Made by a program: the position numbers and the translations under genes | Assembly (NCBI RefSeq): GCF_003385515.1 | Contig: NZ_QNVT01000007.1 | Coordinates: 124,001 to 188,000 of the forward strand | DNA length: 64,000 bases | Origin: Chryseobacterium pennae | GTDB lineage: Bacteria; Bacteroidota; Bacteroidia; Flavobacteriales; Weeksellaceae | Direction of reading: 5' to 3' | The notes under the pieces: generated by a model | Databases searched by the model: none | What the model saw: only the letters and a program-made list of their open reading frames with translations | What the model was told of the DNA's origin: nothing | Shown: piece by piece, positions 26,060-35,289 of the stretch | How the letters are laid out: each line of letters opens with the position of its first letter | Numbering within the stretch: the first letter of the stretch is position 1

Positions 26060-26935
26060 ATGATCATGAAAAAGGAATTTCAAATTAAAGAACCTTGCCC
26101 CGTTGCCCGTGAGGACATGCGGAAAGTATCTGGCGGGAGCTTTTGTAACCTTTGCTCAAAGAATGTATATGACCTTGCAGATAAAACAGATGAGGAAATT
26201 AAAACATTATTAAAATCCAATTCCTCTGTTTGTGGAAGAATTCAAGCCGATCGCTTATTCATTCCGAAAGAAAAACCGGAAACCCAATACAATTTTTTCC
26301 AGTTTCCTTTTAGAAAAATAGCCGGTGGAATTTTTCTGTCAATTTTATTTACCTCAAATCTCAACGCTCAAAAAATGAAAATCGATACTTTAGAGGCCGT
26401 TGAAATTCAGGGAATGGTCTGGATCGCTCCCAAATCAGAGGATGACGATTATGATGTTCCTCAACCTGTAATTAACAGGACACTGGAAATAAAACTATCC
26501 GGAGATCCCGGAAACCTCATCCAATATCAGTCTATTACCCTTCTTACTCCTTTTAAAAGATTCAGCTCCGGAAACTATATCCACGTTCCCGCTGATCTCA
26601 TCAAAATGAGCAATGTATTCGTTCTTGAAGGAGTAGATCCCAAAAACGGAGAGCTTAATGCTAATAAATATTTTCTTTTTGTAAATAAAAGGCACATTAA
26701 GGATAATAACATACTGAATCTTAATCTGGATCAGGCGAAAAGGGTCCCTTTTAATCCAAAAAATAAAGAGTTCATCTATTTTCTGGATGGTGAAGAAATT
26801 ACAAAAAGAGAATTTGAACACTATCAGAAAGAAAATAAGATAGAGTCCTATTTTCTGCCGGAAATCTATGCGGAAGAACTTTTTGGAGACGACTATTACC
26901 TTGAAAACGGAGCTATTGTATCTTACAGGAAATAA
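26060..26935 (+). CDS. Cys-rich N-terminus plus internal signal-anchor, unknown function
   Basis: Function unknown; 291 residues. Residues about 10-75 form a cysteine motif, EPCPVAREDMRKVSGGSFCNLCSKNVYDL (quoted in part: CPVARED, FCNLCSKNVYDLADKT, VCGRI), a pattern I recall at the start of many flavobacterial proteins and likely to bind metal. A hydrophobic stretch follows at about residues 87-105, GGIFLSILFTSNLNAQ, that looks like an ordinary signal peptide end placed in the middle of the chain. The rest is an exported-looking beta-rich domain with an acidic hinge (EDDDYDVPQP). Topology is therefore probably N-in, C-out. The start could be the second Met at 26066 (MKKEF). Confidence 0.7.
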   Translation: MIMKKEFQIKEPCPVAREDMRKVSGGSFCNLCSKNVYDLADKTDEEIKTLLKSNSSVCGRIQADRLFIPKEKPETQYNFFQFPFRKIAGGIFLSILFTSNLNAQKMKIDTLEAVEIQGMVWIAPKSEDDDYDVPQPVINRTLEIKLSGDPGNLIQYQSITLLTPFKRFSSGNYIHVPADLIKMSNVFVLEGVDPKNGELNANKYFLFVNKRHIKDNNILNLNLDQAKRVPFNPKNKEFIYFLDGEEITKREFEHYQKENKIESYFLPEIYAEELFGDDYYLENGAIVSYRK

Positions 26936-26966
26936 TACTTCCAGCCTACCCCCTATCACAAAAACA

Positions 26967-28004
26967 ATGCTTATGAAAAGTTATCTTGAGAAATTTTCAT
27001 CATTACTTATCTTCTGTTTCATAGCAATAATATCGGCACAGAAGCAACCTGATCAATTCAGCATCAGCCTTCCCACTAAAAAATTAGATAAGAGTTATTA
27101 TAAGACTATTAAACTTATTGACCGTAGGATTGATACAACCTCATTAGGAACGATCCGAAAGGGACTTTTAAATAATCCAGCCAATTTGTTTGCAGCGGCC
27201 TCTCTTTCTGACCAATTTCAAAATGTTTTAAACAGCCTCAACGGAGAGCATACAGAAAACGGAACTTTAGTTTTATATCTTAGACAGTTATTTTTTGCTG
27301 AAGTGGCAGTTCATGGCTATTGCTATTTCCAGGGCTTTTTATTTTCAAAAAATGAAGACGGCACCTATTCTTTACTGGAGCAGGTAAATCATGTTATTGA
27401 TCACAAGGCCAAATCGGATGTTACCAAAGAACTTCTGCAGAAAGGAAGTGAATTCCTGGTAGATTTTATCACTGTCAACGCTTCTAAAAAACCGGTATCC
27501 CGTCATCATTATACTTATCAGCAAATTAATGATTTTGAGGGAACCGCTAAAAGTTCTATCAGTATTTTCAGTTCCTCTGAATTGAAAGACGGGGTATATA
27601 ATGATTATCAATCTCTAAAAAATCAGCAACCCAACAAAGAAATCACCAATGTGAAATTTTATGGTAATGCTCCGAAAATAGTAAGAATCTATGAAACTCT
27701 TGATGGCAAAGAAAAAGAGATAAAAAAAGACAATATCTATGCGATAGTATACAAAGGAGAACTTTATCCCTATCTCTCCATAGAAAACCTGTTTACAAAG
27801 GCTGAAAAGAGAGACAATGACTATTATTTCGTTGGGAAAATAAAATCAAATACAAATTCACCCAGTATAACTGTTGCACCGGCATACACCTATGCATCTA
27901 TTGGGGTTTCTTTCATGAGCAGCCCTGTTCTTCCCTTTGAAATGAAAATTGATTATTTCAATGGAGATTTTATTCCGATAAGAGAAATTGAGAACAAAAG
28001 ATAA
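26967..28004 (+). CDS. Secreted protein of unknown function
   Basis: About 345 residues. The open frame extends further left to 26868, inside the preceding gene, but the sensible start is the Met at 26967 (MLMKSYLEKF) or 26973, because this puts a signal peptide SSLLIFCFIAIISAQ at the N-terminus. The mature protein is mixed alpha/beta, with KTIKLIDRRIDTTSLGTIR near the start, and I see no known motif. It begins 31 bases after the gene at 26060 and is probably co-transcribed with it. Function cannot be inferred. Confidence 0.7.
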   Translation: MLMKSYLEKFSSLLIFCFIAIISAQKQPDQFSISLPTKKLDKSYYKTIKLIDRRIDTTSLGTIRKGLLNNPANLFAAASLSDQFQNVLNSLNGEHTENGTLVLYLRQLFFAEVAVHGYCYFQGFLFSKNEDGTYSLLEQVNHVIDHKAKSDVTKELLQKGSEFLVDFITVNASKKPVSRHHYTYQQINDFEGTAKSSISIFSSSELKDGVYNDYQSLKNQQPNKEITNVKFYGNAPKIVRIYETLDGKEKEIKKDNIYAIVYKGELYPYLSIENLFTKAEKRDNDYYFVGKIKSNTNSPSITVAPAYTYASIGVSFMSSPVLPFEMKIDYFNGDFIPIREIENKR

Positions 28005-28089
28005 GTTATAGAACAGAAGCTGGAAGTATGAGGATGGAAGTTATTTTCGTCATAGAATTACTGATTGTTACATCAATGTTTTAAAAACA

Positions 28090-28115
28090 AAAACCGCAGA
28101 ATTACCTGCGGTTTT
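28090..28115. terminator. Bidirectional terminator
   Basis: A 10-bp stem AAAACCGCAG/CTGCGGTTTT between two convergent genes. Confidence 0.85.
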
Positions 28116-28134
28116 ATTTGTTATGTATTTTCAA

Positions 28135-30867
28135 TTATTTCTTGTTGAAATCCCCTGCAAAAACAGAAGTCAGTTTATCTTCACTGATATACTTTTTAAG
28201 GGCATCATTCACCTGTCCTACTTTTAAGCCAGAAACTTTTGCTTCCAGTGTATCATAATCCTCCAAAGGAATACCATACTGAAGCTGAGAGTTTACAAGC
28301 CCCATCAGGGTACTTTCATTTCCTAGGCTTGTTTTTCTTGAGGTCAGCCAGGAAGTTAGATTGGATTTAAATTCTTCCTCGGTAAATCCTTCTTTCACAG
28401 CTTTATTCACTTCTTCTTTTAATGCCGAATTCACAGCATCTTTTTTCGTTGGATTAAAGAATGCATACCAACCCCATGAGGCAACGGCATTATCTGCCGG
28501 AACATTCATATACGAACCTGCTCCATAGCTGATTCCTTCTTTTTCACGAAGTCTCATAGGAATTCTCGCGGTCATAAAACCTCCGCTTCCCAATATTTCG
28601 TTCGCTATAAGAAGTGCCGGATAATCAGAGCTTTTTCTATCCATAGAAAAGCTGATTTTTCCAACTGCAGCGCCGTTTTCTTTATCCGGAGTCAAATAGA
28701 TCTTATCTTCTTTTTTAGTGGCAAAAAGTTCAGGCTTAATTTGTTCGTAATTCGATTTTGAGTTCCATTTCCCAAAGGCACCTTCCATTAATGAAGAGGC
28801 TGTCTTGGAATCCAGGTCTCCGATCATGGTTCCTACCCCATTATTACTTCCTATAATTTTACTATAAAAGTCTACAAGCTCCTGTCTTTTAATGGTTTTA
28901 TTAGCTTCAATCTGCTCTTTGAAAGATGGAGTATAGAAGATGCTTTCTTTAGGATAGTTTTCCGTAATTTTTCCAATCTCAGTAAATGCCAATGCCTGCG
29001 GATCATTTAAAGAGCCTTCAAGGGAAGTATTATATTCATTGACTGTTTTTACCAATTCTGCTTCAGGGAAGTTAGACTCTGTAAGGATTTCTTTCATCAG
29101 ATCCATTACTTTTGGCAAATGCTCTTTGTATGTGCTTACATTGGCAGATAATGTTTGTCCTCTGAATGAGAAACTGATGGAAGATTTCCACTGATCCAGC
29201 ATATCCTGAATCTGTTCTTTTGTATGAGTCTTAGTTCCTGTTTTCATCACCTGAGCCATTAAAGCTCCAATCTGAGCTTTTCCGCTTAAGTCTTTAGCAT
29301 TACCTACAGGAAAACGGAAACTTCCCAATACTTTTCCGCCTTTGATTTCTTTTCTGATCACCCCATACTTCATCCCGTTGCTTAGTTTGCCTTCAGACAG
29401 ATTAGCTTTTAGGTTTTTAATACTTGCTTCAAAAGGAGCCACTTCTTTTTCAAGAGCTTTTCCTTTATAATTATTTGTTAAAGTAGCAATCTGATTGTCA
29501 GAATATTCAATATTCTTAACTCTTACCTCATCTTTAGAAGGCACAAATATCCCTACCGTTCTGTTATTCGTTTTAAAATATTTATCGGAAACTCTCTGAA
29601 CATCAGCCAAGGTCAGTTTTTCGATATTATCACGATATAACATTCCTAATTTATAATTTCCAGCTCCTACAATTTCTGTCAGCTCAATAGCAAAATTAAT
29701 CGTATTGTTTTTTGTATTCTCAATTTGCTTTAAAATCTTAGCTTTGGCTCTTGCAACATCCTGTTCTGTGTACTTAATGCCTGAAACTTTATCCAGTTCT
29801 GTTCTGAATTCACTTTCTACAGCTTTTACATCCTTATCTGCAGGCACTTCCAGACCAAAGTACATAAATGCCGCATCTCTTACTGTTGGCTGGTATGAAT
29901 AGACAGAAGCTGCTTTATGAGAATCAATCATAGCTTTATATAAATAGCCTGAAGGATCTGCCGTTAAAATTTCTGATAAAGCATCCAAAGCCGCATAGTC
30001 TTTATCCGCATAAGGTGCTGTGTGATACAATGCTCCTACAATTTTGCTGTCTCCTGAACGTTTCAGCTCTACAAAGCGTTCTCCGTCCTGCGCAGGTTCA
30101 ACGGTATAGGTCTGGTCTAAAACTCTTGAAGGTTTGGGAATAACAGAGAAATATTGAGAAATATAGTTTAAAGCCTGTTTTTCATCAAATTTACCTGCTA
30201 CAACAAGGGTTGCATTATCCGGCTGATAATGTTTCTCATAGAATTTTCTAAGTGTTGCAGCTTTTACCCTTTCAATATCTTCTTTACTTCCGATGGTGCT
30301 GTTTCCGTAATTATGCCATAAATAGGCTGTGGATACAATACGTTCCATTAAAACGGATCCTGGATTATTTTCACCGATCTCAAACTCGTTTCTCACTACA
30401 GAAAACTCTTTATCCAGGTCAGATTGAAGAATCGTAGCATTGATCATCCTGTCGGCTTCCATTTCTAAGGCCCATTTCAGGTTTTCATCACTTGAAGGAA
30501 AGATTTCGTAATAATTTGTTCTGTCATACCAGGTTGTTCCATTGGCATCTCCTCCTTTATCTGACAATTGTTTTTTAATATCACCTAATTTTTTAGTGCT
30601 TTTAAACAACATATGCTCCAGTAAATGTGCCATTCCTTTTTCTCCATAGCCTTCATGTTTGGATCCTACATTATAAATGATATTCACCACCATATTACTT
30701 TGGGAAGGATCCGGAATCAAAAGGACTTTCATCCCGTTATTCAGAGTATATTCTTTTACTCCTTCTGTGTTACTTACAAATTTTGGAGTGTCCGCTTTCT
30801 GTGAAAATAAGGGTGTGGCAATTCCCGTAAAAAACAGGACAGCTGTCCCAACCAATAGATTTTTCAT
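28135..30867 (-). CDS. Exported M16 family zinc metallopeptidase (pitrilysin type, both halves)
   Basis: Periplasmic or envelope insulinase-like protease of 910 residues. Signal peptide MKNLLVGTAVLFFTGIATPLFS. The inverted zinc motif HLLEH is at residues 81-85 with the third ligand at E161 in NEFEIGENNPG, exactly the HxxEH-X75-E spacing of M16. A first M16 pair covers about residues 40-455 and a second, catalytically inactive pair about 490-900, with RIPMRLREKEGISYGAGSY as the typical substrate-binding arginine/tyrosine block of the C-terminal half. Such two-half enzymes form a chamber and degrade short peptides. Single-gene unit with its own -7 box. Confidence 0.93.
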   Translation of the reverse strand: MKNLLVGTAVLFFTGIATPLFSQKADTPKFVSNTEGVKEYTLNNGMKVLLIPDPSQSNMVVNIIYNVGSKHEGYGEKGMAHLLEHMLFKSTKKLGDIKKQLSDKGGDANGTTWYDRTNYYEIFPSSDENLKWALEMEADRMINATILQSDLDKEFSVVRNEFEIGENNPGSVLMERIVSTAYLWHNYGNSTIGSKEDIERVKAATLRKFYEKHYQPDNATLVVAGKFDEKQALNYISQYFSVIPKPSRVLDQTYTVEPAQDGERFVELKRSGDSKIVGALYHTAPYADKDYAALDALSEILTADPSGYLYKAMIDSHKAASVYSYQPTVRDAAFMYFGLEVPADKDVKAVESEFRTELDKVSGIKYTEQDVARAKAKILKQIENTKNNTINFAIELTEIVGAGNYKLGMLYRDNIEKLTLADVQRVSDKYFKTNNRTVGIFVPSKDEVRVKNIEYSDNQIATLTNNYKGKALEKEVAPFEASIKNLKANLSEGKLSNGMKYGVIRKEIKGGKVLGSFRFPVGNAKDLSGKAQIGALMAQVMKTGTKTHTKEQIQDMLDQWKSSISFSFRGQTLSANVSTYKEHLPKVMDLMKEILTESNFPEAELVKTVNEYNTSLEGSLNDPQALAFTEIGKITENYPKESIFYTPSFKEQIEANKTIKRQELVDFYSKIIGSNNGVGTMIGDLDSKTASSLMEGAFGKWNSKSNYEQIKPELFATKKEDKIYLTPDKENGAAVGKISFSMDRKSSDYPALLIANEILGSGGFMTARIPMRLREKEGISYGAGSYMNVPADNAVASWGWYAFFNPTKKDAVNSALKEEVNKAVKEGFTEEEFKSNLTSWLTSRKTSLGNESTLMGLVNSQLQYGIPLEDYDTLEAKVSGLKVGQVNDALKKYISEDKLTSVFAGDFNKK

Positions 30868-30905
30868 GTGTTTTATTTTTAAATCTGTTTAATTTAGAAA
30901 GTTTT

Positions 30906-30913
30906 CAAATGTA
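30906..30913 (-). promoter_or_regulatory. -7 box for the M16 protease
   Basis: On the minus strand TACATTTG, 38 bases ahead of the ATG. Confidence 0.6.
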
Positions 30914-30994
30914 TTATAATAATTAGACAGTATAAATCACCCAAATGTTACAAATTTTGTCATAAAATTGCAGGATTAATAAACGTGTTCATCC

Positions 30995-31705
30995 ATGAAG
31001 CCTAAAGCCTTATTCAACTGGAGCAGCGGAAAAGATTCTGCATTGGCTCTTTATAAAATATTACAGGAAGATCAGTATGAGATTGCAACTCTTTTAACCA
31101 GTATCAATAAAGAGTTTCAAAGAATTTCCATGCACGGTGTACATGTTAATCTTTTGGAACAGCAAACTTCTCTTCTTGGTATTCCTCTTATTAAGATGGA
31201 ACTTCCCAAAGAACCATCTATGGAAGAATATCAGAAGATCATGAATAAAACAATGGCTGAAATACAGGCTCAGGGAATTACTCATTCTATTTTCGGGGAT
31301 ATTTTCCTGGAAGATCTTCGTCAATACAGGGAGAAGCAATTAAACACCATCGGGATGCAGGCGGTATTTCCTCTCTGGAAACAAAATACTTCAGACCTGA
31401 TTCAGGAGTTTTTAAAATCAGGATTCAAAACGATTGTAACCTGTGTAAACGGAACTTACCTGGATAAAAGTTTTGCAGGAAGAATTATTGACCAGCAGTT
31501 TCTTGATGATCTTCCTGAAAATGTAGATCCGTGTGGAGAAAATGGGGAATTTCATACATTTACTTTTGATGGACCCGTTTTTAAAAGTCCTGTTCAGTTT
31601 GAAACCGGAGAAACAGTAAAAAAGACTTATCCCAAACCGAAATCTAATCCGGAAGATGAGGATGAAGAATATATTTTCTGGTTCTGTGATCTGATTGCAA
31701 AATAA
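30995..31705 (+). CDS. Dph6-like ATP pyrophosphatase (ATP_bind_4 family)
   Basis: Cytoplasmic enzyme of the diphthine-ammonia-ligase-like family, 236 residues. The PP-loop SSGKDSALALY (residues 10-20) binds ATP. The segment IFGDIFLEDLRQYREKQL and the C-terminal CGENGEFHTFTFDGPVF are family hallmarks. Bacteria lack diphthamide, so the bacterial substrate is not established; amidation of some small molecule or cofactor is inferred from the fold only. It is divergent from the M16 protease; the nearest promoter-like element is TAAAATTG at 30963-30970. Confidence 0.85.
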   Translation: MKPKALFNWSSGKDSALALYKILQEDQYEIATLLTSINKEFQRISMHGVHVNLLEQQTSLLGIPLIKMELPKEPSMEEYQKIMNKTMAEIQAQGITHSIFGDIFLEDLRQYREKQLNTIGMQAVFPLWKQNTSDLIQEFLKSGFKTIVTCVNGTYLDKSFAGRIIDQQFLDDLPENVDPCGENGEFHTFTFDGPVFKSPVQFETGETVKKTYPKPKSNPEDEDEEYIFWFCDLIAK

Positions 31706-31720
31706 AACAGCAATATTTTT

Positions 31721-31848
31721 TGCCACGGATACACGGATAAATAGGCTTAGAATATTTTGATTATTATTAATGGAGAATAATAATTAAATTACTCAGAAGG
31801 GTGGCTTAGTGATGAAAGCACAATTAAAATATTCGTGTATTCGTGGCA
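31721..31848. repeat. Long imperfect inverted repeat between convergent genes
   Basis: Arms of 19 bases (31721-31739 TGCCACGGATACACGGATA and 31830-31848 TATTCGTGTATTCGTGGCA) pair fully if two G-U wobbles are allowed, separated by about 90 bases. It fills the gap between the Dph6-like gene and the minus-strand decarboxylase. It may be a mobile palindromic element or a two-way terminator. Confidence 0.7.
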
Positions 31849-31856
31849 TTAAAACT

Positions 31857-33266
31857 TTACTTTAATTTTGTAATAATGTCATTCATTGTATCAAATATCA
31901 GCTGTACGTCTGTTTCTGTAGTTTTCCAATTTACAAAAGCTGCTCTGATTCCTTTTTGCTGATTATAAACAGTAGGAGTCATAAAGACTTTTCCTGTAGC
32001 ATTAAGCATTTCAAGGAATTTCCCTACTATATCCTGTTTTTCATCATCCCTTAAAGTGAAACAGACTGTATTAAGACGTACTGGCGCCAAGAGTTTAAAA
32101 TCATCACTGTTTTCAATAAGTTTTCCGAAGTTTCTTGCCAGCGCAACATTATTTTCTACAATATACTGATACCCTTTCTTACCATAAGCCATTATAGAAA
32201 ACCAGGCAGGAAGTGCTTTTAAACGTCTTGAATTCTCAGGAAGAAAATTTAAATAGCCAAAATTTTCCAAAGGATCACCTAAATAAGGAGCATTTGAGTT
32301 CTGGAAGGTTTCTACCTGTAAAACTTTGTATTCTTCTTTTACCAGGAATACAGCACTTTCATACGGTACATTCAACCATTTATGACAGTCTACGGTAATA
32401 CTGTCTGCATATTCCCAGTCTTTGACAAGATGTTTATAATGATCTGAACAAGCAGCAAAGCCTCCGAATGCAGCATCAATATGCCACCAGAAATTATATT
32501 TTCCCTTCAGTTTTCTGATCTCTGTAAAATCATCAAAGTCAACGGTATTTACTGTTCCACCACTGGAAATCAAGATGAACGGCTCATTATTCAGATGTAT
32601 AATCTGCTCTTCCAGATCCTTAATGCAGATAGATTCACGATCACTCCCTTCAGTTTTAATCCTGATGATACTATTACTTCCGATTCCCAAAAGAGATAAT
32701 GACTTAATAGATGATGAATGCGGAGTTGCAGTCAGAATTTTGATGGGTTCAGAAATTCCTTCTTTGGCAATATCTCTGCCTTTTGCTTTTCCCAGCCATT
32801 GACGGGCTACTGCAAGACAGGTAAAATTAGAAATGGTAGCTCCGGTTACAAAACCACCCAGAAAACTGTCCGGGAGTTCCAGAAGTTCCAGCATAAATCT
32901 AATAGTCTCAATTTCTACATTCGCTGAAATATCTCCCTGTCCTTTTGTTGATTGGGGATTCTGGTCATAAATGGTAGAAAGCCAGTCTCCTGCCATAGAA
33001 GCTGGAGTAGCACCACCGGTAACAAATCCCAGATACCTTGGACCTGCTGATCCCACCATAATAGGTTCAAATCTTTTATTGAATATCTTTAAGACTTCTT
33101 CCGTTCCATAGCCATATTCCGGAAGATCTACCGACTCTGGTATAAGGGCATTATTTATTGATGTAGGTCTGTCTGCAAGGGTATTCAGGTATTCGGTGCC
33201 TTGCTTTTTTATAATATCCAATAGATGGCTTATGTTTACTGAATCATTTTTCAAATGTTCTTCCAT
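31857..33266 (-). CDS. PLP-dependent group II decarboxylase family protein
   Basis: Pyridoxal-phosphate enzyme of the glutamate/aromatic amino acid/DABA decarboxylase family, 469 residues. The Schiff-base lysine is K296 in VDCHKWLNVPYESA, preceded by the PLP-ring and aspartate pocket HIDAAFGG (H262, D264). Upstream TGGATPASMAGDWLSTIYDQN and GGFVTGATISNFTCLAVARQ fit the N-terminal part of this family. The substrate cannot be read from sequence; relatives act on glutamate, aspartate, tyrosine, tryptophan or diaminobutyrate. Single gene with a TACATTTG box upstream. No neighbour suggests a pathway. Confidence 0.88.
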   Translation of the reverse strand: MEEHLKNDSVNISHLLDIIKKQGTEYLNTLADRPTSINNALIPESVDLPEYGYGTEEVLKIFNKRFEPIMVGSAGPRYLGFVTGGATPASMAGDWLSTIYDQNPQSTKGQGDISANVEIETIRFMLELLELPDSFLGGFVTGATISNFTCLAVARQWLGKAKGRDIAKEGISEPIKILTATPHSSSIKSLSLLGIGSNSIIRIKTEGSDRESICIKDLEEQIIHLNNEPFILISSGGTVNTVDFDDFTEIRKLKGKYNFWWHIDAAFGGFAACSDHYKHLVKDWEYADSITVDCHKWLNVPYESAVFLVKEEYKVLQVETFQNSNAPYLGDPLENFGYLNFLPENSRRLKALPAWFSIMAYGKKGYQYIVENNVALARNFGKLIENSDDFKLLAPVRLNTVCFTLRDDEKQDIVGKFLEMLNATGKVFMTPTVYNQQKGIRAAFVNWKTTETDVQLIFDTMNDIITKLK

Positions 33267-33292
33267 GATGTTGGGGTTAGAGATATTCTATT

Positions 33293-33300
33293 CAAATGTA
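33293..33300 (-). promoter_or_regulatory. -7 box for the PLP decarboxylase
   Basis: On the minus strand TACATTTG, 26 bases ahead of the ATG. Confidence 0.55.
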
Positions 33301-33442
33301 TTGAATACCAGACAAAGAATCATTAAATACGCATTAAATCCCTCAAAATTCCCTTCTTAGCACGCATTTTGCATCCTACACTGCTCTTAAAAATTTCAGT
33401 ATCTTTAAGAATATCAATGTTAATCTAAAAAAATAAACACCC

Positions 33443-34549
33443 GTGATCAAAAATTTAATGTTCCTTCTGCCTCTGTGTTTTTTATTTTCATGTAAAACAG
33501 AACCCTCGGCTCCTTCTGTTGATAAAAATGCCATTGTTGATTCTACCATCACCGCTTTTCAGAAAACACTCTTGAAACAGCAGGTTGATTCTGTATTCAA
33601 AAAATATCATTTCAATGGAAGTATTGCAGTTTTCAAGGATTCCCTTCCTCTTTACAGAAAAGAAAACGGATATTCAGATTTTAAGAGAAAAATTAAAATC
33701 GACAGCGCAACCATTTTTGCGATTGGATCCATAAGTAAGCAGTTCACGGCAGCTATGGTTTTGCTTCAGATGGAGCAGGGAAAATTAAATATGACGGATA
33801 AAGTTTCCAAATACTTAAAGGAATTCCAGATTAAGGAATACGAAAATATTACCATTCATCAACTGCTGAATCATACTTCAGGACTGAATATGATGGGAAG
33901 TAAGCTAATGTTTAAAAGCGGAACAGATTTCAACTACTCCAACGATGGGTTTAATGCACTGGGAAAAATCGTAGAAACAGTCTCGGGAAAATCATATAAT
34001 GACAATGCGCTGGAACTGTTTAAAAAGGCAGGTATGGCTCATTCCTCAACCGGCGATATTTTTAAAGGAACCCATTTTGCATCCGCTTACCTTGGAAATG
34101 CAAATAAATCTGAAGAAGTTCCGAATATGCCCAAAAGATTGGGGGGAAAAGAAATAGGAACTCCTGCAGGGGGAATCCTTTCTACCATTGATGATCTTCA
34201 CACCTGGAACAGTGCTCTTTATGGCGGAAAAATCCTGAAACCGGAAACCCTCAAGCTCTTTATGGCAAAAAGCTCAGAAAGACGACATGCTATCTTTGGA
34301 AAAATGGGCTATGCCTATGGAATCATGCTGAATATCGGCAAGCCCAATTCGTATTTTCACAGTGGGTATGTAAAAGGTTCTCCTTCCCTGAACATCTATT
34401 ATCCTGAAACGAAAACTTCTGTTATTATCCTTTCTAATATTGCAGATGAAGAAAAAGGAAAAGGCTTAGTATTCAAACCGCATATTGAAGTAAAAAAGAT
34501 TACCGATCATCTTGAAAACACCCTTAATCAGCTTAGATCAGGAAATTAG
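33443..34549 (+). CDS. Beta-lactamase-fold serine hydrolase lipoprotein
   Basis: Envelope serine hydrolase of the class C beta-lactamase / PBP4-esterase family, 368 residues. The start codon is GTG (VIKNLMFLLPLCFLFSC), chosen because it gives a lipoprotein signal with lipobox LFSC (Cys17); the next ATG at 33458 would shorten it to MFLLPLCFLFSC. Catalytic motifs are SISK (S96-K99), YSN (Y165-N167) and HSG (H306-G308), all three in the family order. Substrate could be a peptide, ester or peptidoglycan stem; resistance to beta-lactams should not be assumed from the fold. A terminator follows. Confidence 0.9.
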   Translation: MIKNLMFLLPLCFLFSCKTEPSAPSVDKNAIVDSTITAFQKTLLKQQVDSVFKKYHFNGSIAVFKDSLPLYRKENGYSDFKRKIKIDSATIFAIGSISKQFTAAMVLLQMEQGKLNMTDKVSKYLKEFQIKEYENITIHQLLNHTSGLNMMGSKLMFKSGTDFNYSNDGFNALGKIVETVSGKSYNDNALELFKKAGMAHSSTGDIFKGTHFASAYLGNANKSEEVPNMPKRLGGKEIGTPAGGILSTIDDLHTWNSALYGGKILKPETLKLFMAKSSERRHAIFGKMGYAYGIMLNIGKPNSYFHSGYVKGSPSLNIYYPETKTSVIILSNIADEEKGKGLVFKPHIEVKKITDHLENTLNQLRSGN

Positions 34550-34585
34550 TCTTTCTATTCCTTTCCGAAGATCAATCGCAAATAT

Positions 34586-34616
34586 AAAGAGTCTGCATTT
34601 TGGGCAGGCTTTTTTT
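34586..34616 (+). terminator. Terminator after the serine hydrolase
   Basis: A stem around AGTCTGC/GCAGGCT with one wobble, extended by A-T pairs, with a seven-T run. It overlaps the upstream extension of the next open frame, showing that frame must start later. Confidence 0.8.
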
Positions 34617-34647
34617 ATGCATTCAAGTTTATTTATTAATTTGCCTT

Positions 34648-35178
34648 ATGAAAAAAATGTACTTCATTGCCATTTACCCATCAGAAGAAATCATCAAAGA
34701 GATAGGAGCTTTTAAAAAAGACCTTGCTGTTTCTTATGGAAACTCTAAGGCATTAAAAAATGAAGCACATATCACTCTTTTTCCACCTTTCTCCAGGGAA
34801 CTGGAATTGGAAGAAGATATTCACATTGCTTTTCAAAAGATTAATACTACCCTTTCTCCATTTGAAATTGAACTGAACGGTTTCGGAAGTTTTGCCAATC
34901 CCAAAAATCCGGTGATCTTTGTACATCCTGAAGACAATGTTCATTTAACAGATCTTCACAACAGAGTAAAACAGCAGTTTAACTTTGCTAAATATTCCTT
35001 TACCCCTCATATGACGGTAGGATACAGAGATCTGACCTGGGAAAATTATCTTAAAGCCTGGGAAAAATATGAGCACAAAGAATACAAAACGAAATTTTTA
35101 GTTGACAAAATTCTATTGTTGCGCCATGACGGAAAATGGGTTTCTATTGCCGAGAAACTCTTTACAGAAACAATGTAA
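34648..35178 (+). CDS. 2H phosphoesterase / 2'-5' RNA ligase-like protein
   Basis: Small cytoplasmic protein of 176 residues with the two HxT motifs of the 2H phosphoesterase superfamily: HITL at residues 41-44 and HMTV at 121-124. The fold class includes 2'-5' RNA ligases and cyclic phosphodiesterases; the substrate here is unknown. The open frame runs back to 34600, but that part lies in the upstream terminator, so I start at the ATG at 34648 (MKKMYFIAIYP). A TTAATTTG element ends only 5 bases ahead of it, close to the -7 consensus, so the message may be nearly leaderless; the next Met is at 34657. Confidence 0.85.
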   Translation: MKKMYFIAIYPSEEIIKEIGAFKKDLAVSYGNSKALKNEAHITLFPPFSRELELEEDIHIAFQKINTTLSPFEIELNGFGSFANPKNPVIFVHPEDNVHLTDLHNRVKQQFNFAKYSFTPHMTVGYRDLTWENYLKAWEKYEHKEYKTKFLVDKILLLRHDGKWVSIAEKLFTETM

Positions 35179-35189
35179 ACCCCACCTGT

Positions 35190-35262
35190 TTTTTCCTTAG
35201 CTTTTATTTTTCTATTATCTATCATCTATTAGCCTCTTATCTTTTCGTCTTATCTCAATATT
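35190..35262. repeat. Pyrimidine-rich low-complexity spacer
   Basis: Holds TATTATCTATCATCTATTAG and similar pyrimidine-rich words. Its complement resembles the purine-rich spacer at 49495-49560. Confidence 0.4.
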
Positions 35263-35276
35263 ATTTTATAAAGTCC

Positions 35277-35284
35277 TATCTTTG
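35277..35284 (+). promoter_or_regulatory. -7 box for ruvC
   Basis: TATCTTTG ends just 5 bases before the ruvC ATG, implying transcription starts at or next to the start codon. Confidence 0.6.
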
Positions 35285-35289
35285 ACCCA

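Noticed and set aside
26495..26959. 154-codon minus-strand frame opposite the Cys-rich protein
   Set aside because: Aromatic-rich antisense shadow with no start context or family match.
33443..34549. Calling this gene an antibiotic-resistance beta-lactamase
   Set aside because: The motifs SISK, YSN and HSG mark the wide serine hydrolase family; nothing shows beta-lactam hydrolysis.
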